Assembly: GCA_965120355.1 (NCBI GenBank)
Contig: CBCPMX010000122.1
Coordinates: 1 to 24,491 of the forward strand
Direction of reading: 5' to 3'
Length of the DNA stretch: 24,491 bases
DNA from: CBCPMX01 sp965120355
GTDB lineage: Bacteria; Bacillota; Clostridia; Oscillospirales; Oscillospiraceae
The notes under the pieces: model-generated
Databases searched by the model: none
The model's input: the letters and a program-made list of their open reading frames with translations, nothing else
Told to the model about the DNA's origin: nothing
Position numbers and translations under genes: made by a program
Part shown: positions 1-7,517 of the stretch, one piece after another
How the letters are laid out: each line of letters opens with the position of its first letter
Numbering within the stretch: the first letter of the stretch is position 1

Positions 1-81
1 AATTACGACTGGCTGCGTCAGAGGTGCCTGTGTTTCATTCCCTTTGGTGCCTTGAAGCGCAGCGGAAAGGAATGGTCATAA
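1..81 (+). CDS. C-terminal end of an upstream gene (partial, unidentified)
   Basis: Frame 1 is open from the window edge to a TAA at 79-81 and encodes about 26 residues ending in GKEWS. The stop lies two bases before the ATG at 84 of the CoA-transferase, whose ribosome binding site (GGAAAGGA, 64-71) would sit inside this reading frame. That is the usual arrangement of coupled genes in an operon. The fragment is too short to name a family. The alternative is that this is simply untranslated leader: 26 codons without a stop is weak evidence at this GC content. Confidence 0.4.
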   Translation, partial: NYDWLRQRCLCFIPFGALKRSGKEWS

Positions 82-83
82 CC

Positions 84-1376
84 ATGACCTACCAGCAGTG
101 TTATGCGGCAAAGCTGAAAACCCTGGCAGACGCCCAGAACCTGATCCACTCCGGCGACACCATTGCCGTCTCCGGCGTAGTGACGGAGCCGGTGGTATTT
201 CTCAGCCATTTTCAGGAGATCATTCCCCGCCTGGAGAACGTGACCCTGGTCAAGAGCAAGGACAATGACTATGCCTTTCTCCGGGACCCGGCCACCGCCG
301 GCCATGTGCTGACCCTGGGCCACTTTTACCACGAAAACTTCCGCCAGGGCCACGAGCTGGGCCTGACATCTTATCTGCCCTCGGACCTGCACAACTATAT
401 GCGGCTGCGAACCGCCTACAAGCCCAACAACGTCTTTATCGCCAAGGTGACGGACATGGACGAACAGGGCAATTTCCAGGTGCCTTACTGCCAGATGTTT
501 GAGCGGGAGATTTTCGAGTGCGCCGAAACGGTCATTCTGGAGATCAATCCCCGGTTCCGGCGGGTTCGGGGCGGTTTGGATATCCCGGTGGAGCGGGTGA
601 CCTGCTGCTATGTGGCCGATTCGCCTGTGCTCACCATCCCGCCGTCCCAGCCGGCCCCCACCGACGCAGTTATTGGACGATATATCGCCGACCTGATTCA
701 CGACGGCGACTGCATCCAGCTGGGAGTAGGCAGCCTGCCGGACACCGTAGGCCGGTATCTGTTCGAGAAAAACGACCTGGGCATCCACTCGGAGCTGTTT
801 TCCAGCACCATGGCCCAGCTCATGGACCGGGGAAATGCCACCGGCAAGTACAAAACCGTGGACCCCGGTGAGCATATCGCCACCTTTGCCCTGGGGGACG
901 AACACCTGTACCGGACCCTGTCGGAGAATCCTGCCTGCCGGATTATGCCGGCATCCTATACCAACGATCCCTTTGTGATTGCCCGCATGGATCACATGAT
1001 CTCCGTCAACTCCGCGCTGGAGATGGATTTGACGGGCCAGATCTGTTCGGAGTCCATTGGGCCGAAGCAGTGGAGCGGCACCGGCGGGGCCACGGACTTC
1101 GCCTTCGGCGCCCTTCACTCCAAGGGCGGCCGCGGCATCGTGGCCTTTTCGTCCACCACCAAGGGCGGAACCATCTCGCGCATTAAGCCGGTGCTGACGC
1201 CTGGCGCCGTGGTTTCCATCTCCCGGAACCTGGCCGACACCATCGTCACCGAATACGGCGTGGCGGAGCTGCGGGGACGCAGCGTCCGAGAGCGGGCCGC
1301 TACCCTCATCGACATCGCCCACCCGGACTTTCGGGCGGAGCTGCTGCACGAGGCGAAGCGCCTGAAGTACCTTTGA
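84..1376 (+). CDS. acetyl-CoA hydrolase/transferase family CoA-transferase (4-hydroxybutyrate/butyrate CoA-transferase type)
   Basis: A 430-residue family I CoA-transferase of the Cat1/AbfT group. These cytoplasmic enzymes move CoA between acyl-CoA and a free carboxylic acid through a glutamyl-CoA intermediate. The N-terminal half contains the SGDTIAVSG turn. The C-terminal half contains GVGSLPD and then HSELFSS, whose Glu237 aligns with the catalytic Glu238 I remember for Clostridium aminobutyricum AbfT. Late motifs are CSESIGPKQWSGTGG, SKGGRG and VTEYGVAELRGRS. I chose the ATG at 84 over an in-frame ATG at 24 because GGAAAGGA lies 12 bases upstream and the numbering then fits AbfT. The crotonase-like gene follows after 76 bases with its own AAGGAGG, so the two are probably co-transcribed. 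The substrate is unknown; the neighbour suggests an acid from C-C bond hydrolysis. A paralogue lies at 5984-7291. Confidence 0.93.
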   Translation: MTYQQCYAAKLKTLADAQNLIHSGDTIAVSGVVTEPVVFLSHFQEIIPRLENVTLVKSKDNDYAFLRDPATAGHVLTLGHFYHENFRQGHELGLTSYLPSDLHNYMRLRTAYKPNNVFIAKVTDMDEQGNFQVPYCQMFEREIFECAETVILEINPRFRRVRGGLDIPVERVTCCYVADSPVLTIPPSQPAPTDAVIGRYIADLIHDGDCIQLGVGSLPDTVGRYLFEKNDLGIHSELFSSTMAQLMDRGNATGKYKTVDPGEHIATFALGDEHLYRTLSENPACRIMPASYTNDPFVIARMDHMISVNSALEMDLTGQICSESIGPKQWSGTGGATDFAFGALHSKGGRGIVAFSSTTKGGTISRIKPVLTPGAVVSISRNLADTIVTEYGVAELRGRSVRERAATLIDIAHPDFRAELLHEAKRLKYL

Positions 1377-1452
1377 GCGGACGCCGGCGGACCGGCGGGA
1401 AATCCGTGCGTCTGCCCCAAAACAAATCAGTAAAACAAGGAGGAACGCCCCT

Positions 1453-2472
1453 ATGGCACAACCTTTAGCGCCCTATGTCCAGCTCCCGGAGCTGGAAGAG
1501 TACAGCCAGTGGTTCAAGGACTTTGCGGATCTGTACCGGGAGGACGGCATTTTGCAGGTCACCTGGAAGACCAACGATGGCCCCATGCACCACAGCGGCA
1601 TGTCCCACCGGGCCATGAGCCAGCTGACCAGGGTTCTGTCCCTGGATATGAAAAACGAGATCATCATCTACACCCATATCGGAGACAGCTGGATGATCGA
1701 GTCGGATCCCAACGGCTGGGACACCTATTCTCAGCTGCCCACCCAGCGGTTCCAGCACCAGTATTTTGACGACACCAACCTGATAAAAAATATGGTCTTT
1801 GATCTGGATGTGCCCACCATCGGCGCGATTCCCGGCCCGGGGTTTCACTGGGATTCCGCCATGCTGTGTGATGTCACCATCGCCTCGGAGGACACCTGGA
1901 TGGAGGTGCCCCACGCCCACGGCGGCCTGGTGCCCGGCGACGGCATGGGCCTGATGGCCCAGCATTTCTTCGGCACCAAGCGGGGCAATTACTATATGAT
2001 GACGACCCGTCAGTGGACTGCCCAGCAGATGCTGGACTGGGGCATGGTCAGCGAAGTGGTCCCCAAGGATCAGGTCATGGCCCGGGCCTGGGAGATCGCC
2101 CGCATGTGGAAGACCATGCCCTATGAAAACCGCACCATTATGTCCAATCTGGCCAAGCGCCCCCTGAAAAAGCTCTTTGTGGAGGATCTGAAGCTCCACA
2201 CGGTTTCGGAGCAGTACGCCTCCCTGCTGCGGGTGGCCGCCGGCGACCTGGGTGACGAAAACTCCGCCCAGCAGGATGAGAAGTACATCAGCCGCACCAA
2301 CGACTGGCGCTATACCTTCCCCTATATGCAGCAGCCCATGACCAGCGAGACCTGGGCCGCCTTCCGCAGCGAGCCCGGCAAATGGTTCAAGCAGGTGGAG
2401 GCCGGCGAGGCAGTCAATCCCCACGCGCCCAAACCGGTGAAGCCCTACCGTCCCGAGCCGCAGAAGGACTGA
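1453..2472 (+). CDS. crotonase-superfamily protein resembling 6-oxocamphor hydrolase (C-C bond hydrolase)
   Basis: 339 residues, with AAGGAGG nine bases before the ATG. The crotonase fold is visible: a hydrophobic strand then PGPGFHW in the oxyanion-hole region (about 120-135), a CD pair (139-140), GGLVPGDG (157-164) and a C-terminal helical part. The two catalytic glutamates of enoyl-CoA hydratase are replaced by Asp134 and His154. His132, His154, Asp163 and Glu253 match in order and spacing His122, His145, Asp154 and Glu244 as I remember them from Rhodococcus 6-oxocamphor hydrolase. That enzyme cleaves a cyclic 1,3-diketone by retro-Claisen hydrolysis. The N-terminal EYSQ and the RGNYY and RAWEIAR stretches also resemble it. 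The protein is about 80 residues longer than that enzyme, mostly at the C-terminus (about 275-339, Pro/Lys-rich end). I infer a C-C hydrolase rather than a hydratase. It shares an operon with a CoA-transferase. Annotation pipelines would probably call it enoyl-CoA hydratase/isomerase. Confidence 0.8.
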   Translation: MAQPLAPYVQLPELEEYSQWFKDFADLYREDGILQVTWKTNDGPMHHSGMSHRAMSQLTRVLSLDMKNEIIIYTHIGDSWMIESDPNGWDTYSQLPTQRFQHQYFDDTNLIKNMVFDLDVPTIGAIPGPGFHWDSAMLCDVTIASEDTWMEVPHAHGGLVPGDGMGLMAQHFFGTKRGNYYMMTTRQWTAQQMLDWGMVSEVVPKDQVMARAWEIARMWKTMPYENRTIMSNLAKRPLKKLFVEDLKLHTVSEQYASLLRVAAGDLGDENSAQQDEKYISRTNDWRYTFPYMQQPMTSETWAAFRSEPGKWFKQVEAGEAVNPHAPKPVKPYRPEPQKD

Positions 2473-2537
2473 CCGCCCGCGTCCGGCCGGATGCAGTCCC
2501 GCAGCGGAACCCACGGCAGGACGCTTTTTCCAAATAG

Positions 2538-2583
2538 AAAGGTCCGTTCCCGACGCCGCACCGGAGCCGGGAACAGACCTTTC
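2538..2583 (+). terminator. candidate stem-loop terminator after the crotonase-like gene
   Basis: AAAGGTC plus TTCCCG on the left pair with CGGGAA plus GACCTTT on the right, giving a 13-bp stem with a small internal mismatch (CG/CA) and a 15-base loop. The tail is only TTTCT (overlapping the stem end), so efficiency is doubtful, but it is the only strong hairpin between the two plus-strand units. Confidence 0.5.
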
Positions 2584-2646
2584 TGCGCCGGGGAGGGGCT
2601 GCGCGGACGATTTGCAGCGGAGATGCCCTTTTGCGGAATGCGCCCG

Positions 2647-2675
2647 TTGCTCTTTGGGAAAAAATCTGCTACAAT
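2647..2675 (+). promoter_or_regulatory. sigma-A-type promoter for the glycosyltransferase-PHP-rpiB unit
   Basis: A -35 box TTGCTC (2647-2652) and a -10 box TACAAT (2670-2675) are separated by exactly 17 bases. Transcription would begin near 2682. GGGAGG (2692-2697) is the ribosome binding site, seven bases before the ATG at 2705. Confidence 0.75.
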
Positions 2676-2704
2676 AAGGCCATCCACCATCGGGAGGGTC
2701 CGTT

Positions 2705-4609
2705 ATGTCTGCACTGTTCGACCAGCTGTTCCCCAACACAAACCCGCTGACCATGCTGTTTCCGGTCCTGCTGCTGGCGGCGCTGGCCATGTTTTTTTAC
2801 CGCTATTATCAGGTGTCCCGGCCAAAGCCCGGAACACTGGAGTGGATTGCGGTCTATGACCGCCCCAAGTTTACCTTGTCGGGCCGCCGTTACCCAATGG
2901 AAAAGCGGGATATTTTGCCCCTGTGCCTGATTACGGGGATCTATGCCGTGGTGGGCTTTTTCCTGCTGGGCAGCACAGAGGCCCCTCAGACCTTTTTCCA
3001 GTTCAACGAGGATGTCCAGTCCGTCACCATCGATCTGGGAGATCAGTACGACCTGTCCAAGCTGTGGTACTACACGGGCCTGTACACCGGCGAATATACC
3101 CTTTGGGTCTCTCAGGACAACCAGAATTGGTACCAGCTGAAGGACGAAGAGGGAGAAAACCTGATGACCCAGACCCACGCCCAGCTGTTTAAGTGGCGGG
3201 AGGCGGAACTGGACGGCGCCCCCATCGACACCATCCGCTATATTTTTATTGCCGCCACGAACCGGCCCATGGAACTGGGAGAGCTGGCCCTGTTCGATGC
3301 CAGCGGCCAGCGGCTGGATTTATCCTTCCTGGCGGACACGGAAGAAGGCGCCCTTTTTGACGAGCAGGATGTGGTGCCCGAGGAGATCAGCTGGTACAAC
3401 AGCATGTACTTCGACGAGATTTACCACGGCCGCACGGCCTACGAGCATCTGACCAACGTCTATCCCTACGAGATTACGCATCCGCCGCTGGGCAAAATCG
3501 TCATCATGTGCTTTATCAAGCTCTTTGGCATGACGCCCTTCGGATGGCGGTTTGCCGGGTGCCTGTTCGGGGTGCTGATGCTGATCCCGTTCTATGTGTT
3601 TCTCAAGAATCTGTTCGGCAAGACGGCCATCGCGGCCTGCGGCACCATCATCTTTGCCTTTGACTTCATGCACTACACCCAGACCCGCATTGCCACCATC
3701 GATACCTACGCAGTTTTTTACATTATTCTGAGCTATCTGTTCCTGTACCGGTGGATGACCACGGACTACGACGCGCCTGTGCGCAAATCTGCGGGGAACC
3801 TGTTTTTGTCGGGCCTGTTCTTTGGCATCGGCTGCGCCAGCAAGTGGACGGTGATCTATGCCGGCGTGGGCCTGGCCATTTTGTATCTCATCACCCTGAT
3901 CTGCCGGGGAAAGGACCGGACAGTGGGCGGCTTCGGCCGGCATCTGGCGGGGACGCTGGCCCTGTCGGTGGTGTTCTTCATTGTCATTCCGGTGGTGATC
4001 TACTGCCTGAGCTACATTCCCTACGGGCTGGCCAAAGGAATGGAATTCCCGGATATGTTGACCTCCCGGGAATACTACGAATTGATCTGGGAGAATCAGG
4101 TCTATATGCTGACCTATCATCAGGGGGTGGATCAGGCCCATCCCTATGCCTCCCGCTGGTATCAGTGGATTGTGGACGCCCGCCCGATTCTGTACTATCT
4201 GGAGTACAAGGGAGACATGAAATCGGCCTTTGCCTGCTTCAATAATCCCATGGTGTCCTGGGGCGGCCTCCTGGCGCTGTTCAGCCTGATTCCCGCCTGG
4301 CGCAAACGCCGGGATCCGGCTATTCCGCTCATTGGGATCGGGTACCTCAGCCAGCTGGTGCCGTGGATGTTTATCAGCCGCACCACCTTTGCCTATCACT
4401 ACTTCCCGTCCACCATTTTCCTGGTGCTGGCCTTGTGCTATGTGTGCAACCGCCTCTGGGACCGGGGCGAAAAACGGATGGTGTACGGATTCACCGCCGG
4501 GTGCGTCGCCATGTTCGTGGCGTTTTATCCGGTGCTGTCCGGCATTACTGTTCCAAGATGGTACACTTATTATTTCTTAAAATGGTTCCCATCGTGGCCA
4601 TTTTCGTAA
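2705..4609 (+). CDS. GT39/PMT-type polyprenyl-phosphate-dependent membrane glycosyltransferase with discoidin-like insert
   Basis: A 634-residue GT-C fold integral membrane protein of the protein O-mannosyltransferase family. The family transfers a sugar from a polyprenyl-phosphate carrier to an acceptor on the outer face of the membrane. Membrane segments are at about 17-37 and 68-90, followed by many more from residue 275 onward. The catalytic-loop acidic pair is Asp237-Glu238 in YFDEIYHGR, followed by the conserved THPPLGK. Between the second helix and this motif (about 95-205) is a soluble, beta-rich stretch with VTIDLG and a WVSQDNQNW pattern, which resembles an F5/8-type (discoidin) carbohydrate-binding domain. 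That is an unusual position for such a module. The next gene begins 12 bases downstream. A GtrB/CsbB-type enzyme that could supply the lipid-linked sugar lies at 16715-17671. Acceptor and sugar are unknown. Confidence 0.88.
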   Translation: MSALFDQLFPNTNPLTMLFPVLLLAALAMFFYRYYQVSRPKPGTLEWIAVYDRPKFTLSGRRYPMEKRDILPLCLITGIYAVVGFFLLGSTEAPQTFFQFNEDVQSVTIDLGDQYDLSKLWYYTGLYTGEYTLWVSQDNQNWYQLKDEEGENLMTQTHAQLFKWREAELDGAPIDTIRYIFIAATNRPMELGELALFDASGQRLDLSFLADTEEGALFDEQDVVPEEISWYNSMYFDEIYHGRTAYEHLTNVYPYEITHPPLGKIVIMCFIKLFGMTPFGWRFAGCLFGVLMLIPFYVFLKNLFGKTAIAACGTIIFAFDFMHYTQTRIATIDTYAVFYIILSYLFLYRWMTTDYDAPVRKSAGNLFLSGLFFGIGCASKWTVIYAGVGLAILYLITLICRGKDRTVGGFGRHLAGTLALSVVFFIVIPVVIYCLSYIPYGLAKGMEFPDMLTSREYYELIWENQVYMLTYHQGVDQAHPYASRWYQWIVDARPILYYLEYKGDMKSAFACFNNPMVSWGGLLALFSLIPAWRKRRDPAIPLIGIGYLSQLVPWMFISRTTFAYHYFPSTIFLVLALCYVCNRLWDRGEKRMVYGFTAGCVAMFVAFYPVLSGITVPRWYTYYFLKWFPSWPFS

Positions 4610-4621
4610 GGGAGGCGCGCA

Positions 4622-5425
4622 ATGCTCGTCAATTATCACTGCCATTCTGACTGCTCCATGGACGGACAGGCCACCATGGCGCAAATGGCGCTGGCCGGCG
4701 CGGCGGCTGGCCTGGAACTCATCTGCTTTACGGATCACTGTGACACGGTAGACGGCGCCGGCGCGCCGTGCCGCGAGTTCTCGTGGGAGACCGTGGAGGC
4801 GGCGCTGGAGGAGGCCCGCCGGGCCGTCCATGGCCGCGTGGAGCTGCGCAAGGGGGTAGAACTGGGAGAAGCGGTGCAGCATCCGGCGTATGCGCTGGAA
4901 GTGCTGGCCCGGCCCGGTATCGACTTTGTCATCGGCTCGGTGCACAGCCCCATGTTCGGGCCGGATTACTACTATCAGCACTACACCGATCCGGCGGAAT
5001 GCCGGCGGCTTCTGCGGGAATACTGCATGCAGCTACTGGCCACGGCCAAGAGCGGCGCCTATGATGTGCTGGGCCATCTCAACTATCCCCTGCGCTATAT
5101 GCGCTGGCGCGACGGTGTCCCGGTGGACATGGATTGCTGTATGGATCTTCTGGACCAGGTGCTGGAGACGGTCATCGCTGCCGGAAAGGGCATTGAGCTG
5201 AATACCTCCGGCTACCTCAACTGCGGCGGCCAGCCCATGCCGCCGCTGCCGCTGCTGGCGCGCTACCGCGCCATGGGCGGCGAGATTGTGACCGTCGGCT
5301 CTGACGCCCACATCCCGGAGCGGATGGCCCAGGGGCTGGCCGAGGGCATGGAGCTGCTGAAAACGGCGGGATTCCGATATTTCACCATTTACCGGGACCG
5401 GAAGCCGGAGTTTGTCAAATTGTAA
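4622..5425 (+). CDS. PHP-domain histidinol-phosphatase (HisJ/HisK type)
   Basis: 267 residues, matching the usual length of the HisJ-family phosphatases, which convert L-histidinol phosphate to histidinol. PHP metal-binding motifs appear in order: His6-x-His8 (HCH), TDH at 37-39, Glu80 in GVELGE, His108 in GSVHSP, His152 in GHLNY and a C-terminal GSDAH. It is soluble, with no signal peptide. The ribosome binding site AAGGGAGG overlaps the stop codon of the glycosyltransferase and lies six bases before the ATG, so translation is probably coupled. No other histidine-biosynthesis gene is in the window, so a different phosphoester substrate is possible. The family is clear; the substrate is inferred from it. 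Confidence 0.87.
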   Translation: MLVNYHCHSDCSMDGQATMAQMALAGAAAGLELICFTDHCDTVDGAGAPCREFSWETVEAALEEARRAVHGRVELRKGVELGEAVQHPAYALEVLARPGIDFVIGSVHSPMFGPDYYYQHYTDPAECRRLLREYCMQLLATAKSGAYDVLGHLNYPLRYMRWRDGVPVDMDCCMDLLDQVLETVIAAGKGIELNTSGYLNCGGQPMPPLPLLARYRAMGGEIVTVGSDAHIPERMAQGLAEGMELLKTAGFRYFTIYRDRKPEFVKL

Positions 5426-5448
5426 TTTCACGGAAGGAGACGGTTACT

Positions 5449-5883
5449 ATGATCGCATTGGCCTGTGACCACGGCGGCTATGCCCTGATGCAGGAGATCA
5501 AGAAACACTTGGAGGAACAGGAGCTGGAATACAACGATTTCGGAACGTATTCCGCCGACAGCTGCGACTATCCCGACTATGCCGCCGCGGCGGCCCAGGC
5601 GGTGGCCGCCGGGCTCTGTGACCGGGGGATCTTGGTCTGCACCACTGGCATCGGCGTCAGCATCGTTGCCAACAAGGTGCGGGGCATTCGCTGCGCCCTG
5701 TGCTCGGACACTGTGGCAGCATCCCTGACCCGCCGTCACAACGACACCAATATGCTGGCCATGGGGGCCGGCCTGATTGGCAAAAACCTGGCGCTGGAGA
5801 TTGTGGACACCTGGCTCCATACGGACTTTGAAGGCGGACGGCATCGGCGCCGGGTGGATAAGATTATGGCGCTGGAGAAGTGA
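5449..5883 (+). CDS. rpiB: ribose-5-phosphate isomerase B / RpiB-LacAB family sugar-phosphate isomerase
   Basis: A 144-residue cytoplasmic enzyme interconverting ribose 5-phosphate and ribulose 5-phosphate in the non-oxidative pentose phosphate pathway. Visible motifs are the phosphate-binding CDHGG (6-10), YPDY (41-44), the active-site Cys64, ANKVRGIR (74-81) and RHNDTN (96-101). The usual active-site string is CGTGIG; here it reads CTTGIG, with Thr65 in place of the glycine. The ribosome binding site AAGGAGA precedes the ATG by about nine bases. It is the last gene of the unit, 23 bases after the PHP gene, and a strong terminator follows. A related isomerase activity (for example on allose 6-phosphate) cannot be excluded. 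Confidence 0.92.
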   Translation: MIALACDHGGYALMQEIKKHLEEQELEYNDFGTYSADSCDYPDYAAAAAQAVAAGLCDRGILVCTTGIGVSIVANKVRGIRCALCSDTVAASLTRRHNDTNMLAMGAGLIGKNLALEIVDTWLHTDFEGGRHRRRVDKIMALEK

Positions 5884-5929
5884 ATGGCCGGGCCTGCGGC
5901 CGGAATTTTCAAAAGAGAACTGAAACCAC

Positions 5930-5974
5930 AGCGCCGCGGTGGAACTTCCACAGTTCCGCCGCGGCGCTCTTTTT
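5930..5974 (+). terminator. strong intrinsic terminator after rpiB
   Basis: Arms 5930-5945 and 5953-5968 pair over 16 positions with one mismatch and a seven-base loop, followed by CTTTTTAT. It lies between rpiB and the convergent CoA-transferase, so it may also stop minus-strand transcription, although the minus-strand tail (TGTGGTTTC) is poorer. Confidence 0.92.
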
Positions 5975-5983
5975 ATGCGGTTC

Positions 5984-7291
5984 TCAGAACAGATAGCCCA
6001 GCTTTTTGGCCTCGAAGGTCATCTGATCCCGGTCGTCGGGATGGGAAATGGCGATCAGATCGCGGCAGCGCTCTTCCAGGGTGCGCCCCCGCATCCGGGC
6101 GATGCCGTACTCGGTGACGATGTAGTCCACATAGTTCCGGGGAATGGTGACCTGCGCGCCCACGGTGAGGGTGGGCTTGATCTTCGGAATGCCTTTCTTG
6201 GACCGGGACGGGAAGGCCAGAATGCCCCGGCCGCCCTTGGAGTGCAGCGCGCCGTAGGCGAAGCAGAACGCGCCGCCGGAGCCGGAATACTGGCGGGTGC
6301 CGATGGATTCGGAGCAGACCTGGCCCGTCAGATCCATCTCCAGAATGGTGTTGATGGAGACCTGATTGTTGTTCTGCATAATGACCACCGGGTCGCAGAT
6401 ATAGCTGGCCGGCCGGATTTCGCAGTCCGGGTTGGAGGACATATAATCGTACATGGGCCGGGTGCCGCCGAAGAAAGCGCCCAGGTGCTTGCCTTTGTTG
6501 ATGTTCTTCCGGGAGCCGTTGATGACGCCCTTCTGGATCAGTTCGCCCATGGCGTTGTTGAACATCTCAGAGTGCAGACCCAGGTCGTGCTTGTCCACCA
6601 GGAACTTGGCCACGGCGTTGGGGATGCCGCCGATGCCCAGCTGGATGCAGTCGCCGTCGTGGACCAGGGAGGCCACATACTGGCCAATGTTTTCTTCCAC
6701 CTGGGTGGGGACGATATCCGGCACTTCAAACAGGGGATAGCTGGTCTCATACAGCCGGTCCACGTCGCGGATGTTGATTTCCAGACCGCCTTGAATCCGC
6801 GGCAGCTGCTGGTTGACCTCCAGAATCACCTTGGAGCAGGTGGCGTAGCACTCCTTCTCCCACATAAGGGACATGCCCACCTGCAGGTTCCCGTTTTCGT
6901 CCATGGGCGTGCAGGCGGCGATGAACACATTGCACGGATCGGTTTCACAGACAAATTTGGCGTAGTCGCACAGGTCTGTGGCCCGGTAGGAGACATTGCC
7001 AAGGGCCGCGCCCTTGGTCATAGGCGGGGAGTAGAAAAAGCTGCTGGTGCGGCAGTGCTCCCGCATGCCAGGCTTGGTAAAATAATCGAAGTCGCCCATG
7101 CGGTCCTTAATGACGCGGATGCCGGTGACGCCGCGGTCAAAGATGGTGTGGAACTCGGCGCTCAGCTCCCAGGCCTGGTTGCAGTCGCCGCACATGCAGA
7201 TGACGTCGCCGCTTTCAATCAGGCTCAGGCAGTCCTGGATAGAGCCCTTTTTGTTTTCGTACATGGCAAGGTAGGTGTCATGCTGGTGCAT
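5984..7291 (-). CDS. acetyl-CoA hydrolase/transferase family CoA-transferase (second copy)
   Basis: 435 residues, from the same family as the enzyme at 84-1376. The catalytic glutamate is Glu242 in HSEMFNN, after GIGGIPN. CSESIGTRQYSGSGG, SKGGRG and VTEYGIARMRGRT are also present. I placed the start at 7291 (protein begins MHQHDTY) because GGGGGA lies upstream at suitable spacing; the reading frame stays open further but would overlap the promoter. It is a single-gene unit with its own near-consensus promoter, divergent from the MATE exporter and convergent with rpiB. Several motifs are closer to butyryl-CoA/4-hydroxybutyrate CoA-transferases of gut clostridia, with acetate or butyrate as a plausible acceptor, but the substrate cannot be read from sequence alone. 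Two paralogues within 5 kb suggest different acids. Confidence 0.93.
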   Translation of the reverse strand: MHQHDTYLAMYENKKGSIQDCLSLIESGDVICMCGDCNQAWELSAEFHTIFDRGVTGIRVIKDRMGDFDYFTKPGMREHCRTSSFFYSPPMTKGAALGNVSYRATDLCDYAKFVCETDPCNVFIAACTPMDENGNLQVGMSLMWEKECYATCSKVILEVNQQLPRIQGGLEINIRDVDRLYETSYPLFEVPDIVPTQVEENIGQYVASLVHDGDCIQLGIGGIPNAVAKFLVDKHDLGLHSEMFNNAMGELIQKGVINGSRKNINKGKHLGAFFGGTRPMYDYMSSNPDCEIRPASYICDPVVIMQNNNQVSINTILEMDLTGQVCSESIGTRQYSGSGGAFCFAYGALHSKGGRGILAFPSRSKKGIPKIKPTLTVGAQVTIPRNYVDYIVTEYGIARMRGRTLEERCRDLIAISHPDDRDQMTFEAKKLGYLF

Positions 7292-7336
7292 TTTGGTGAT
7301 CCCCCGTTTCGATGAATTGTGAAGATTTCTACACAT

Positions 7337-7365
7337 ATTGTAACAAGGAATGGGCTGGAAGTCAA
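7337..7365 (-). promoter_or_regulatory. promoter of the second CoA-transferase
   Basis: On the minus strand, TTGACT (7360-7365) and TACAAT (7337-7342) are separated by 17 bases, nearly perfect sigma-A consensus. The predicted transcript has a leader of about 40 bases. It suggests strong, possibly constitutive expression. Confidence 0.85.
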
Positions 7366-7395
7366 GGAACCCCACTGCTGCGGCAGGTTTTCCTG

Positions 7396-7424
7396 TTGCT
7401 TTGATATCGAAACAATGATATAAT
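7396..7424 (+). promoter_or_regulatory. promoter of the MATE exporter
   Basis: TTGCTT (7396-7401) and a perfect TATAAT (7419-7424) are 17 bases apart. It is back to back with the CoA-transferase promoter, the two -35 boxes being about 30 bases apart. The transcript would carry a leader of about 87 bases before the GTG at 7518, with a small hairpin (GAGCGG 7467-7472, CCGCTC 7481-7486). Confidence 0.8.
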
Positions 7425-7517
7425 ACAAATTAGTTATGAATGCTGGAGAGGAAAGCGTGGGAACAGGAGCGGCCGGAAGACCGCTCGGAGTGTTTTGTAG
7501 AAATTGGAGGAAGATCT

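Noticed and set aside
1465..2790. A 441-codon minus-strand frame opposite the crotonase-like gene
   Set aside because: No ribosome binding site or recognisable domain, and it runs across the next unit's promoter; a codon-bias shadow.
5939..7315. A 458-codon plus-strand frame opposite the second CoA-transferase
   Set aside because: The minus-strand protein has complete family motifs, promoter and ribosome binding site; the plus frame has none of these and is rich in Gly/His/Val shadow composition.
7467..7486. Small hairpin in the MATE leader as a possible riboswitch
   Set aside because: A single 6-bp stem without any conserved riboswitch core that I recognise; too little to call.
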